Positions 1 through 7,841 of a DNA stretch of 64,000 nucleotides are shown here, piece after piece. Positions within the stretch are counted from its first letter, which is position 1. Each line of letters starts with the position of its first letter. A program made the position numbers and the translations under genes. The stretch comes from Methyloversatilis discipulorum (lineage in GTDB: Bacteria > Pseudomonadota > Gammaproteobacteria > Burkholderiales > Rhodocyclaceae): contig NZ_ARVV01000001.1 in assembly GCF_000385375.1 (NCBI RefSeq), positions 248,001 through 312,000 of the forward strand, written 5' to 3'. The notes under the pieces were generated by a model. It was not told the DNA's origin. It did not search any database and saw nothing but the letters and a program-made list of their open reading frames with translations.

Positions 1-678
1 GAAGGCGAGCAGATCGTCGTCTACTTTCGTCAGCGCCTCGCGCAGCGACTGCTCTGCCTGCAGCGCTTCGGCATAGGCGCCGCGCGGACGATCGGAGGAC
101 GGCGTCAGCAACTCGTTGCGCAGCCGCTCCACCTCGTTCGTCACGTCGTCGCCGTCGCCGCCGGCGATTTCGCCGAGCGAGGCGTTCAACGCGGTGCGCA
201 GGTGATCGGTGGCGTGCGTGACGGCGGCGCGGATGTCCTGCGCGCTGCCCTGTTCCATCCACAGCAGGCCGGGGATGCCCCAGTGCTCGGCCTTGCTCGA
301 CCCTTTGGCGGCGAAGGCGAAGCCGAGCTGTTCGGCGATGAAGTCCTCGGCTTCGGCGCCGTCGTAGGTGCGCGTGCCGAACTGCAGCGTGCAGCGCTTC
401 TTGCCGAGGAAGCGCTTGCTCAGGCGGCAGGGCGTGCCGTTGAGTTCGAAATCCAGTTCGACTTCGGGCGCAGCACTGGCATCGCCCCAGGGACGGAGAT
501 GCTCGACCGTGCCGGAGCGGTGGCGCTCGAAGAAGGCGGCGCGCAGCGCGGCGACCAGCGTGCTCTTGCCGGCTTCGTTGGGGCCGACGAACAGATTGAG
601 GCCGGGGTCGAGGTCGCGCAGTTCGAAGGGCTGGCGGAAGCGACGGAACTGGTCGACACGCAGGCGGCTGATCTTCAT
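1..678 (-). CDS. SbcC/YhaN-type AAA DNA-repair ATPase, N-terminal part (cut by window edge)
   Basis: Only the first 226 residues are present; the frame stays open to base 1. The protein starts MKISRLRVDQFRRF and carries a Walker A motif GPNEAGKST at residues 32-40, the typical N-terminal ATPase lobe of SMC-like SbcC/Rad50/YhaN proteins, in which a long coiled coil would follow. The start ATG overlaps the stop of the metallophosphoesterase gene (ATGA), so the two are translationally coupled, as expected for the nuclease (D) and ATPase (C) subunits of an SbcCD-like complex that opens hairpins and blocked DNA ends. Whether it is true SbcC or the smaller YhaN-type cannot be told without the C-terminal half. 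Confidence 0.85.
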   Translation of the reverse strand, partial: MKISRLRVDQFRRFRQPFELRDLDPGLNLFVGPNEAGKSTLVAALRAAFFERHRSGTVEHLRPWGDASAAPEVELDFELNGTPCRLSKRFLGKKRCTLQFGTRTYDGAEAEDFIAEQLGFAFAAKGSSKAEHWGIPGLLWMEQGSAQDIRAAVTHATDHLRTALNASLGEIAGGDGDDVTNEVERLRNELLTPSSDRPRGAYAEALQAEQSLREALTKVDDDLLAF

Positions 679-1796
679 CGCACCACTCCCGCGCGGCGTG
701 CATCGAGCAGGCCGGCCAGCAGCACCAGCGCGTCGCGCGCGGTGTCGCCGTCGGCGCTGTCCTGCGCGGCGCGCAGATCAGCGATCACCTCGCCCAGATA
801 GCCTTCGGCGGCCAGTTGTTCGAGGTCGTCGGCGGTCGGTTCGATGCGCACGCGGTCGAGCTCGGCCAGCACGGCACGCGCGCGGCCGCGCGCCTGCGTG
901 ATCGCGTCGCGGATGCGCTTCAGGCCGTCGAGGTCGGTGCGGCCATCGATGTCGAGCTGCAGCACGTCGTCCGCTGCGAGCGCGCCGAGCAGTGTGCACA
1001 GCGCATCGACGTCGCTCGCCACCTGCAGCGTCGCGGTGTCGCTGCGCCAGCGGTAGCGGCCGGTATCCACCGGCGTTACCCGTGGCACCTCGCCCGGCGC
1101 GTCGATGTCGACGATGAGTGCGCGGCCGGAATCGTTGTTGCGGAAGCGGTCGGTTTCTGGCGTGCCGCTGTACCAGCAGCGCGCATCGACCTGACGGCAG
1201 CCGTGCCAGTCGCCGAGCGCGAGATAGTCCAGCCTTGCCTGGGCGGCGCGGTCAGCGGCAATCGGGTTGGCGGAATCGATGCCTTCGGCGAGCAGGCCCT
1301 GCACCGCCCCGTGCGCGATGCCGATGCGGAACGCGCCGGTCGGCGTGTCGGCGGCGGCAAACCAGTCGGTCAGGTCGTTGTAGGTGTGGCGCTGGGTCAG
1401 CGGCGCCGGCAGCACGACGGCGTTCAGCCCGTCGAACTGCAACGGCTCGGCGCGCAGGCACAGGTGCACGTTGTCGGGCACCGCGTTGAGCCGCTGCGCG
1501 CGCGTCCACACCGACTCGCTGAGTGCGGCGTCGTGATTGCCCGGAATCATGACCCATGGGCCGGCATGCGCGCGCGTCGCGTTGAACAGCCGCAGCACCG
1601 TCTTGTCGGCGATGCCCTGGGCGTCGAACACGTCGCCGGCGACCAGCACCAGATCGACGCGCTGTTCGGTCGCCAGTGCGGCCAGCCGCTCGACCGCGGC
1701 GATGCGGGCTTCGGCCAGCAGTGCCGCCTCGTCGGCGTCGAATTGTCCGTACTGTCGGCCGATCTGCCAGTCGGCGGTGTGGAGAAGTCTGAGCAC
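675..1796 (-). CDS. SbcD-like metallophosphoesterase, DNA repair exonuclease subunit
   Basis: A 373-residue calcineurin-like phosphoesterase. Visible motifs: HTADWQIG at 6-13, GDVFD at 53-57, GNHD at 85-88, AHG near 160-162 and GDWHG at 194-198, which together form the two-metal site. The first motif reads D-W-Q where classical SbcD has D-x-H, so one metal ligand is substituted. The region after about residue 230 would be the capping and ATPase-binding part. It is the upstream partner of the SbcC-like gene and overlaps it by 4 bases. Expected role: Mn-dependent nuclease subunit of an SbcCD/YhaO-YhaN-like complex acting on the chromosome. The family is certain; the exact subfamily is inferred. 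Confidence 0.85.
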   Translation of the reverse strand: MLRLLHTADWQIGRQYGQFDADEAALLAEARIAAVERLAALATEQRVDLVLVAGDVFDAQGIADKTVLRLFNATRAHAGPWVMIPGNHDAALSESVWTRAQRLNAVPDNVHLCLRAEPLQFDGLNAVVLPAPLTQRHTYNDLTDWFAAADTPTGAFRIGIAHGAVQGLLAEGIDSANPIAADRAAQARLDYLALGDWHGCRQVDARCWYSGTPETDRFRNNDSGRALIVDIDAPGEVPRVTPVDTGRYRWRSDTATLQVASDVDALCTLLGALAADDVLQLDIDGRTDLDGLKRIRDAITQARGRARAVLAELDRVRIEPTADDLEQLAAEGYLGEVIADLRAAQDSADGDTARDALVLLAGLLDARRAGVVR

Positions 1797-2025
1797 AGGT
1801 GTGGGCGGGGCATCGCGGGGCGCATACCTTGCGTCGGCGACGCCGGACCTGTCAATCGCTGCCGGGCGCGGGCGGGCAGTATTCGCCGGCTGCGGGAAAA
1901 GTTGTGCGCACCGCCGTCATCCGGGACGTGTATCTTTAGCGCACCGGATCGCCGATTCCTGCGGCGGCCGGCGGGCACGCACCGTTGCGTGCGCCCATCC
2001 ACCGCTCACCCGGAAGGCCCGTACC

Positions 2026-2454
2026 ATGAGCGCTACCCTCCTTGCCGAGGCGGACGCCGAAGCCCGCCTGCTCGCATCCCCACCGTCGGAGTACATGTCG
2101 CCGGAGCAACTCGCCTTCTTCCGGCAGCGATTGCTCGCCGAGCGCGATGCGCTGCTGCAGTCGGCGCATGAAACGACGCAGCACCTGCACGAATTCGAGC
2201 GCACGCCCGACCCGTCGGATCGCGCGTCGCTGGAGGAGGATCATTCGCTGGAACTGCGCGTTCGCGATCGCGAACGCAAGCACCTGCACACGATAGACGA
2301 GGCGCTGGCGCGCATCGACGACGGCAGTTACGGCTGGTGCGAATTTACCGGCGAGCCGATAGGGCTCGCCCGGCTGCTGGCGCGGCCGACCGCAACGATG
2401 TCGGTCGAGGCGCAGGAACTGCACGAAAAGCGCCGCAAGATGCGCGGACGCTGA
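2026..2454 (+). CDS. DksA/TraR family RNA polymerase-binding regulator (paralogue 1)
   Basis: 142 residues. A coiled-coil region (about 28-95) contains the tip motif DPSDRAS (62-68), corresponding to the Asp pair that DksA inserts into the RNA polymerase secondary channel. The C-terminal globular part reads YGWCEFTGEPIGLARLLARPTA: only Cys105 remains of the four zinc-binding cysteines of E. coli DksA, so this is a zinc-independent type. The ATG at 2026 is preceded by a GGAAGG ribosome-binding site with 8-base spacing. Expected role: with ppGpp, modulates transcription initiation. A second member lies at 14553-14990; which of the two is the housekeeping DksA cannot be decided here. Confidence 0.88.
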   Translation: MSATLLAEADAEARLLASPPSEYMSPEQLAFFRQRLLAERDALLQSAHETTQHLHEFERTPDPSDRASLEEDHSLELRVRDRERKHLHTIDEALARIDDGSYGWCEFTGEPIGLARLLARPTATMSVEAQELHEKRRKMRGR

Positions 2455-2469
2455 CCGCGCAGCAGGGAC

Positions 2470-2730
2470 TCAATGCGTGCGGCGTACCGGTGCGGACGCT
2501 GCGCCACGGCCTTCGATGTGACGGAAAGTGATGCGCCCCTTGCTGAAGTCGTAGGGCGACATTTCCAGCGACACCTTGTCGCCGGCGATGATGCGGATGT
2601 GGTGCTTGCGCATCTTGCCGCAGGTGTAGGCGACCACCATGTGGCCGTTCTCCAGCGTGACGCGGTAGCGCGAATCGGGCAGGACTTCCGTCACTACGCC
2701 GTTCATGTCGATCAGTTCTTCCTTGGCCAT
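2470..2730 (-). CDS. infA: Translation initiation factor IF-1 (second-type, extended)
   Basis: 86 residues with the S1/OB-fold of IF-1: [11 protein letters not shown] at the start, LENGHMV and [16 protein letters not shown] in the middle, and [12 protein letters not shown] at the end of the domain. It binds the 30S A site during initiation. E. coli IF-1 has 72 residues; the extra basic tail (about 14 residues) and the position outside a ribosomal-protein operon match the additional IF-1 gene carried by many betaproteobacteria (family knowledge; the other copy is not in this window). A GGGAG ribosome-binding site lies 8 bases before the ATG. It is convergent with the DksA gene. Bases 2731-3003 upstream hold nothing I recognise apart from this leader. 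Confidence 0.93.
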   Translation of the reverse strand: MAKEELIDMNGVVTEVLPDSRYRVTLENGHMVVAYTCGKMRKHHIRIIAGDKVSLEMSPYDFSKGRITFRHIEGRGAASAPVRRTH

Positions 2731-3003
2731 TGCGGCTCTCCCGGGGTGGGCGTGAAAAGTGGACGCCGGGCCGCAGGCGCGCGGGCCGTGGAACGTCAGC
2801 AGGACTGACTGCGGGATCGCTTTGGGATGCGACTGGATTTCGGGTCGCCGACGACGGGGTCTGCGCGAGAAGGAAACCGGAAAACTGCAGTGACGACGCG
2901 GCCGGAATCGGTGAAAACCGTACGGCGCCGGCCGACACTATGCACCGAAAACGGTCTTTCTGTCGGTATATCTGCCGAAGGCGATCACAATGAGGACCGT
3001 TTC

Positions 3004-3753
3004 ATGCCGCCGAACCCGATGATAGAACCCATCCTGCTCGCCGCCGCGCGCATCTGCACCTTCGACGGCGCACGCGCGCTCACCAACGCCAGCGGCTTCT
3101 TCTTCGAACGTGACGGGCGGCTCTATCTGGTTACCAGCCGCCACGTGCTGGTCGATCAGCCAAGCCGTCATTTTCCCGACCGCATCGAGATCGAACTGCA
3201 CACCGACGCCGCCAACATGGCGCGCTCGACCGGTTTCTCGATCCCGCTCTATCGCAACGGCAAGAGCCTGTGGCGCCAGGGTGCCGACCGTGCCGGCGCG
3301 ATCGACGTCGCGCTGATCGAACTGGATCGCGCCGCGCTGCCGCCGACCGCCGTCTGGCGCGCCTTCACGCCGGCTCACCTGTCGGCCGACCTCGATCGCA
3401 TCGAAGTCGGCAGCTCGCTGCTGGTGGTCGGTTTCCCGCTGGGTTTCCACGACACGCTGCACCACATGCCGGTGGTGCGTCAGGCCGGCATCGCCTCGTC
3501 CTTCGGTCTGCGCTTCCAGGGCGAAGGCTACTTCCTGACCGATGCTCGCACCCACCGCGGCATCAGCGGCGCACCGGTCGTGATGCGCGTGCCCGACGAC
3601 CCTGCCACGCTGGGCGACCTGCCGTGGATGCTGCTCGGCGTGCACTCCGCACGGCTCGACGTCGGTACGCGCGACCTCAAGATGGACGAGGCGCTGGGAC
3701 TGAACTGTGCCTGGTATGCGGACATCCTGATGACGCTGACCCAGCCCGCCTGA
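3004..3753 (+). CDS. Trypsin-like serine peptidase (cytoplasmic type)
   Basis: 249 residues with a complete chymotrypsin-fold catalytic triad: His47 in LVTSRHVLVD, Asp101 in AIDVALIELD and Ser188 in RGISGAPV. The spacing and motifs match the Trypsin_2 group of stress-type peptidases. There is no signal peptide and no PDZ domain, so it is unlike DegP/HtrA and is probably cytoplasmic or released another way. The start at 3004 was chosen over a longer upstream frame because the extra N-terminal residues look like translated intergenic DNA and a GAGG motif precedes this ATG. Substrate unknown. Confidence 0.8.
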   Translation: MPPNPMIEPILLAAARICTFDGARALTNASGFFFERDGRLYLVTSRHVLVDQPSRHFPDRIEIELHTDAANMARSTGFSIPLYRNGKSLWRQGADRAGAIDVALIELDRAALPPTAVWRAFTPAHLSADLDRIEVGSSLLVVGFPLGFHDTLHHMPVVRQAGIASSFGLRFQGEGYFLTDARTHRGISGAPVVMRVPDDPATLGDLPWMLLGVHSARLDVGTRDLKMDEALGLNCAWYADILMTLTQPA

Positions 3754-3800
3754 GGGCATCGGCGGGAACACTGGACGGCTACGCGCCTCTCAGCTTCGTG

Positions 3801-3816
3801 GCCGCCGGTTGGCGGC
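3801..3816. terminator. GC hairpin between peptidase and glycoside hydrolase genes
   Basis: GCCGCC-GGTT-GGCGGC, a perfect 6-bp stem with a 4-base loop, 48 bases after the peptidase stop and just before the hydrolase start. No T-run follows, so it may be a weak terminator or just a leader hairpin. Confidence 0.3.
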
Positions 3817-3831
3817 GTCGTGCATATATAT

Positions 3832-5043
3832 ATGGCATTCCGTGAACTTTCCCGGGCGCTGACCCTGCTCGCGTTCGTCGCACTACTGTGCCTGCCGCTG
3901 CCCAGCCGCGCCGCCGACCCCGCCTGGCAGGGCGCTGCCTTCGAAGGCGACCGCGTGGCGCTGCAGAAGCTGGCCGATGCCGGCGCGCGCGTGGTGCGCG
4001 TCTATCGCGAGAGCGACGCCTGGGTGCTGGATGCGGCACAGACGATGGGCATGAAGGTGGTGATGGGGCTGTGGCTCGGCCATCCGCGCCATGGCTTCAA
4101 CTACCGCGACGCTCGGCTCGTCGCCGCGCAGGACGCGCGGATCACGGATTTCGTGCGGCGCCACCGTGAGCACCCGGCGCTGCTCGCCTGGGCGATCGGC
4201 AACGAGATCGAGACCGGCGTTGGCGATCCGCGGCCGCTGTGGAACGAAGTGAACCGCGTCGCCGCTCTCGTGAAGGCGCTCGACGCGAAGCACCCGACCG
4301 TCATGGTGGTTGCCGACAACAGCGACGCGTGGCTCGCGCCGCTTGCCGGCTGCTGCCCCCACGTCGATATGCTTGGGCTGAACCTGTATGGCGGTTCCAT
4401 CTTCGAACTGCCGGCCCGACTGCAGCGGCTGGGCATCGCGAAGCCGGTGCTGGTGACCGAACTGGGTCCGCTCGGTCAGTGGCAGGCCGGGCGCAAACCC
4501 TGGGGCGCGCCGGTGGAGCTGACCAGCACGCAGAAGGCGGATTTCTTCCGTGACGCGCTGGCCTTCGTCGCCAGGCAGCCGCAGATCGTCGCCGCCTTCC
4601 CCTTCCTGTGGGGCGAGAAGCAGGAACAGACCGCGACCTGGCACAGCCTGCTCGACGTCGGCAGGCCGACCGCGATGACCGACGCGTTGTCGGCAGCGTG
4701 GGGCCGCCCGCCGGCTGACGCAGCACCGCGCATCGCCGGCATCGGTATCGCGGCCGACGAGTTTCCGGCCGGAGGGGAGGTGTCGGCGGGCGTCGATGCG
4801 CAGTCGTCCGATGGTTCGGCATTGAAGACCGAATGGACGGTGTGGGCCGAGGCCACCGATCTGCGCCTCGGCGGTGACGAAGAGGTCGTGCCGCCGCGCA
4901 TCCCGGTGCGCCTGCTGCATGCCGACGCGCGCAGCGTGCGCTTCGTCGCCCCGGCCGTGCCGGGCGCCTACCGGCTGTTCATCACGGTGACGGACCGGAC
5001 CGGCAAGGTGGCGACCGCCAATCTGCCGTTTCTGGTGCGGTAA
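3832..5043 (+). CDS. Exported TIM-barrel glycoside hydrolase-like protein (GH2/GH5 clan A type)
   Basis: About 403 residues. An N-terminal hydrophobic segment (about 9-26, ending PLPSRA) is a likely Sec signal peptide. A TIM-barrel follows with the clan-A signature: Asn124-Glu125 in AIGNEIE (acid/base) and Glu210 in LVTELGP (nucleophile). A smaller beta-rich domain occupies about residues 300-403. It should therefore be an exported retaining beta-glycosidase or transglycosidase; substrate unknown. An in-frame GTG at 3820 would add four residues; neither start has a clear ribosome-binding site, and the start lies in an unusual alternating AT run (3823-3833). Confidence 0.75.
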   Translation: MAFRELSRALTLLAFVALLCLPLPSRAADPAWQGAAFEGDRVALQKLADAGARVVRVYRESDAWVLDAAQTMGMKVVMGLWLGHPRHGFNYRDARLVAAQDARITDFVRRHREHPALLAWAIGNEIETGVGDPRPLWNEVNRVAALVKALDAKHPTVMVVADNSDAWLAPLAGCCPHVDMLGLNLYGGSIFELPARLQRLGIAKPVLVTELGPLGQWQAGRKPWGAPVELTSTQKADFFRDALAFVARQPQIVAAFPFLWGEKQEQTATWHSLLDVGRPTAMTDALSAAWGRPPADAAPRIAGIGIAADEFPAGGEVSAGVDAQSSDGSALKTEWTVWAEATDLRLGGDEEVVPPRIPVRLLHADARSVRFVAPAVPGAYRLFITVTDRTGKVATANLPFLVR

Positions 5044-5080
5044 GGTCCAGTTTTGGCAGAGGACTGGCCGTGGAATTCTT

Positions 5081-5219
5081 TGGAAGGGGCCCTCTGATCC
5101 CGACATCGACCTGAGCCCAAGGCCAGGCTTCTGTGGGAGGGGTCTTCTGACCCCGACAGCGGCCTGGATCGAAGCCGGCGGAGCGCAGCGGCTGCGTCGC
5201 GACCAAGGCCGCTTCCACA
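5081..5219. repeat. REP-like palindromic/direct repeat cluster
   Basis: Two direct copies of a 33-base unit (5081-5113 and 5134-5166) match at 27 positions; each contains AGGGG..TCTGA.CCCGACA. A third element at 5196-5219 in the opposite orientation, read on the minus strand, is TGTGGAAGCGGCCTTGGTCG. This resembles the TGTGGGAGC..CCTTGGTCGCGA type of repetitive extragenic palindrome common in gamma- and betaproteobacteria. The cluster lies between convergent genes (hydrolase + and mogA -). Confidence 0.6.
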
Positions 5220-5257
5220 AGGGGGGCGCGTCTCGCGGCCGCGGCGGCTCGGCTGAC

Positions 5258-5857
5258 TCAGGTCTTCGCGGCGCGGATTGCCGATTTCGGGCGGAAGGCC
5301 TTCACCACGCTGTCGTCGGTTTCGATGTAGGGCCCGCCTATCAGGTCGATGCAGTAGGGCACGGCGGCGAAGATGCCGGGAACGAGCGGGCTGCCGTCGG
5401 CGTCCTTGACGCCTTCCAGCGTTTCCTTGATCGACTTGGGCTGGCCCGGCAGGTTGAGGATGAGCGTCTTGCCGCGGATCACGCCGGTTTGGCGCGACAG
5501 GATGGCGGTCGGCACGAAGCGCAGGCTGATCTGGCGCATCTGTTCGCCGAAGCCGGGCATCACCCGGTGCGCCACCGCGACGGTGGCGTCTGGCGTCACG
5601 TCGCGCGGCGCGGGGCCGGTGCCGCCGGTGGTCAGCACCAGATCGCAGCCGGCGCTGTCGCACAGTTCGATCAGCGTCGCCTCGATCTGCGGCTGTTCGT
5701 CCGGGATCAGCCGCGTTTCGAACATGACCGGGTTCTTCAGCGCGGCTGACAGCCAGTCCTTCAGCGCCGGGATGCCCTGGTCCTGGTAGACGCCGCTCGA
5801 TGCGCGGTCGGAGACGGAAACCAGGCCGACCGTCAGCAGATCCTGTGTGTCACTCAT
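5258..5857 (-). CDS. mogA: Molybdopterin adenylyltransferase MogA
   Basis: 199 residues. The MoCF_BD fold is shown by GLVSVSDRASSGVYQDQGIPAL at the start, LTTGGTGPAPRDVTPDAT in the middle and GKTLILNLPGQPKSIKETL towards the end. It adenylylates molybdopterin before molybdate insertion in molybdenum-cofactor synthesis, in the cytoplasm. Its first 8 bases overlap the end of the DarP gene. No other moa/moe gene is adjacent; a MoeB/ThiF-type adenylyltransferase lies separately at 22813-23571. Confidence 0.93.
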   Translation of the reverse strand: MSDTQDLLTVGLVSVSDRASSGVYQDQGIPALKDWLSAALKNPVMFETRLIPDEQPQIEATLIELCDSAGCDLVLTTGGTGPAPRDVTPDATVAVAHRVMPGFGEQMRQISLRFVPTAILSRQTGVIRGKTLILNLPGQPKSIKETLEGVKDADGSPLVPGIFAAVPYCIDLIGGPYIETDDSVVKAFRPKSAIRAAKT

Positions 5858-6428
5858 CGTCGTTCTCGTCCTGTTCGGGTTCGATGTCGTCTTCGCCGCT
5901 CTGCGCGTTGTCGAGCTGGCGCAGCACGCGGAAGATTTCGCGGAAGGCGCGCGGGGGCTTGTTCAGTTCGCGTTCGCGCAGCACGTTGCGACGCAGCGTG
6001 CGCAGATGGGTCAGGTCGGCGCCCGGCCACTGGGCGGCGATGTCGCCCAGTACCTGTTCGTCGGCGATCAGCCGCTCACGCATGCGTTCCAGCATCTGCT
6101 CGCGCGCGACTGCGCGGGCGGATCGGCCGTGGATGGCGTCCAGCGCCTCGGTCAGCGGCGCGGTGTCGATGCCGCGCATCACCTTGCCGACGTACTGCAT
6201 CTGCCGGCGCAGGCCTTCGTGGCTGCGGGTGCGCTGGGCCTCGGTAATCGCGATGCGCAGGTTTTCCGGCATGTCGATGCGCTTGATCTGTTCGGCCGAC
6301 AGCGCGACCAGCTGCGTACCGATGTCCTGCAGCACATGGGCGTCGCGCTTCCGCTGGCTCTTGCTGGGACGGTCCGGCAGATCCTGATCGTCGGGGTTTT
6401 CGGTGGTGGAAATCGATTTGGGGCGCAT
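5850..6428 (-). CDS. darP: Ribosome biogenesis factor DarP/YjgA (DUF615)
   Basis: 192 residues, highly charged and alpha-helical: RPSKSQRKRDAHVLQDIGTQLVALS near the N-terminus and PPRAFREIFRVLRQL near the C-terminus are the conserved DUF615 blocks, with an acidic tail (SGEDDIEPEQDENDDE). In E. coli the family member associates with late 50S subunit precursors. It is divergent from pmbA with a 72-base gap, a pairing (yjgA next to pmbA/tldE) widely conserved in proteobacteria. Confidence 0.92.
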   Translation of the reverse strand: MRPKSISTTENPDDQDLPDRPSKSQRKRDAHVLQDIGTQLVALSAEQIKRIDMPENLRIAITEAQRTRSHEGLRRQMQYVGKVMRGIDTAPLTEALDAIHGRSARAVAREQMLERMRERLIADEQVLGDIAAQWPGADLTHLRTLRRNVLRERELNKPPRAFREIFRVLRQLDNAQSGEDDIEPEQDENDDE

Positions 6429-6500
6429 TGGGATACAGAGGACGGGGCAGAGCGTGGCAAGCGGCTATTATTGCAGCCTTTGCCCGACCACGAATCCGCC

Positions 6501-7841
6501 ATGTCCCGACAGGGTTTCAGCTATACCGACGCCAGCATGCGCGACATCGCGCAACAGCTCATCGATCATGCCCGCGCCGGTGGCGCGACTGCCGCCGAAG
6601 TCGACGTGTCCGAAGGCTTCGGCCAGTCGGTCACCGTGCGCCGCGGCGAGGTCGAAACCATCGAGTACAACCGCGACAAGGGCATAGGCGTCACCGTCTA
6701 TGTCGGCCAGCGCCGCGGCTATGCCAGTTCGAGCGACTTTTCGCTGGACGCGATGCGCGCCACCGTCGATGCGGCGCTGTCGATCGCCCGCTTCACCGCC
6801 GAGGACGACGCGGCCGGTCTGCCGGACAAGTCGCTGCTGGCCACCGAATTCCGCGACCTCGACCTGTTCCACCCGTGGGAACTGCCGGTCGAGCAGGCGA
6901 TCGATCTGGCCCGCCGCTGCGAAGACGCCGCCTTCGGCGTGTCGCCCGACATCCGCAATTCGGAAGGCGCCTCGGTGTCGGCCCAGCAGTCGCAGTTCAT
7001 TTCCGCCAACAGCCTGGGTTTCATGGCCGGTTACGCCAGCACGCGGCAGTACATCAGCTGCTCGGTCATCGCCGGTGAGGGCGACGGCATGCAGCGCGAG
7101 GACTGGTACGCCAGCCGCCGCAATGCGCACGACCTGCCGGCGCCGGAGGCGATCGGCGATTACGCCGCGCGCCGTGCGCTGTCGCGTCTGGGTGCACGTC
7201 GCGTCAAGACGACGCGGGTGCCGGTGCTGTTCGAGGCGCCGCTGGCCATCGGCCTGCTCGGACATTTCGTGCAGGCGACCAGCGGCGGCGCGCTGTACCG
7301 CAAGTCCTCCTTCCTGCTCGACAGCCTGGGCAAGCAGATCTTCCCGAAGCACATCAACATTTCCGAGCGGCCGCACCTGCCGGGCGCGATGGGCTCCGGC
7401 ATGTTCGACGACGATGGCGTCGCCACGCGCGACCGCGAGGTGGTGCAGGGCGGCGTGCTGAACGGCTATTTCCTGAGCACCTATTCGGCGCGCAAGCTGG
7501 GCATGGAAACCACCGGCAACGCCGGCGGCTCGCACAACCTCATCCTGCAGTCGGGCAGGAAGAGCCTGGAAGAGCTGATCCGCGGCATCAAGCGCGGCCT
7601 GCTGGTGACCGAACTGCTGGGCCACGGCGTCAATTACGTGACCGGCGACTACTCGCGCGGCGCCGCCGGCTACTGGATCGAGAACGGCGAAATCGCCTAC
7701 CCGGTGCAGGAAATCACCATCGCCGGCAATCTGCGTGACATGTTCATGGGCATACAGGAGGTCGGCGCCGACGCGCTGGTGCGCGGCTCGAAGCAGAGCG
7801 GCTCGGTGCTGATTGACCGCATGCGCATTGCAGGTGCCTGA
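6501..7841 (+). CDS. pmbA: Metalloprotease PmbA/TldE
   Basis: 446 residues of the TldD/PmbA family. Conserved blocks include VRRGEVETIEYNRDKGIGVTVYVG at the N-terminus, the SGGALYRKSSFLLDSLGKQIF region, MGSGMFDDDGVATRD and NAGGSHNLIL. With TldD, PmbA forms a heterodimeric protease that processes peptide precursors and the antitoxin CcdA; the metal site sits in TldD, so TldE/PmbA itself lacks the HExxH motif, as seen here. No tldD is in the window. The TRAP-type gene starts immediately after its stop codon, suggesting co-transcription. Confidence 0.94.
   Translation: MSRQGFSYTDASMRDIAQQLIDHARAGGATAAEVDVSEGFGQSVTVRRGEVETIEYNRDKGIGVTVYVGQRRGYASSSDFSLDAMRATVDAALSIARFTAEDDAAGLPDKSLLATEFRDLDLFHPWELPVEQAIDLARRCEDAAFGVSPDIRNSEGASVSAQQSQFISANSLGFMAGYASTRQYISCSVIAGEGDGMQREDWYASRRNAHDLPAPEAIGDYAARRALSRLGARRVKTTRVPVLFEAPLAIGLLGHFVQATSGGALYRKSSFLLDSLGKQIFPKHINISERPHLPGAMGSGMFDDDGVATRDREVVQGGVLNGYFLSTYSARKLGMETTGNAGGSHNLILQSGRKSLEELIRGIKRGLLVTELLGHGVNYVTGDYSRGAAGYWIENGEIAYPVQEITIAGNLRDMFMGIQEVGADALVRGSKQSGSVLIDRMRIAGA

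Noticed and set aside
1972..1996. Imperfect hairpin GGGC-ACGCA..TGCGT-GC-GCCC before the first DksA gene
   Set aside because: It has an asymmetric bulge and does not cover the ribosome-binding site; too weak to call a regulatory element.
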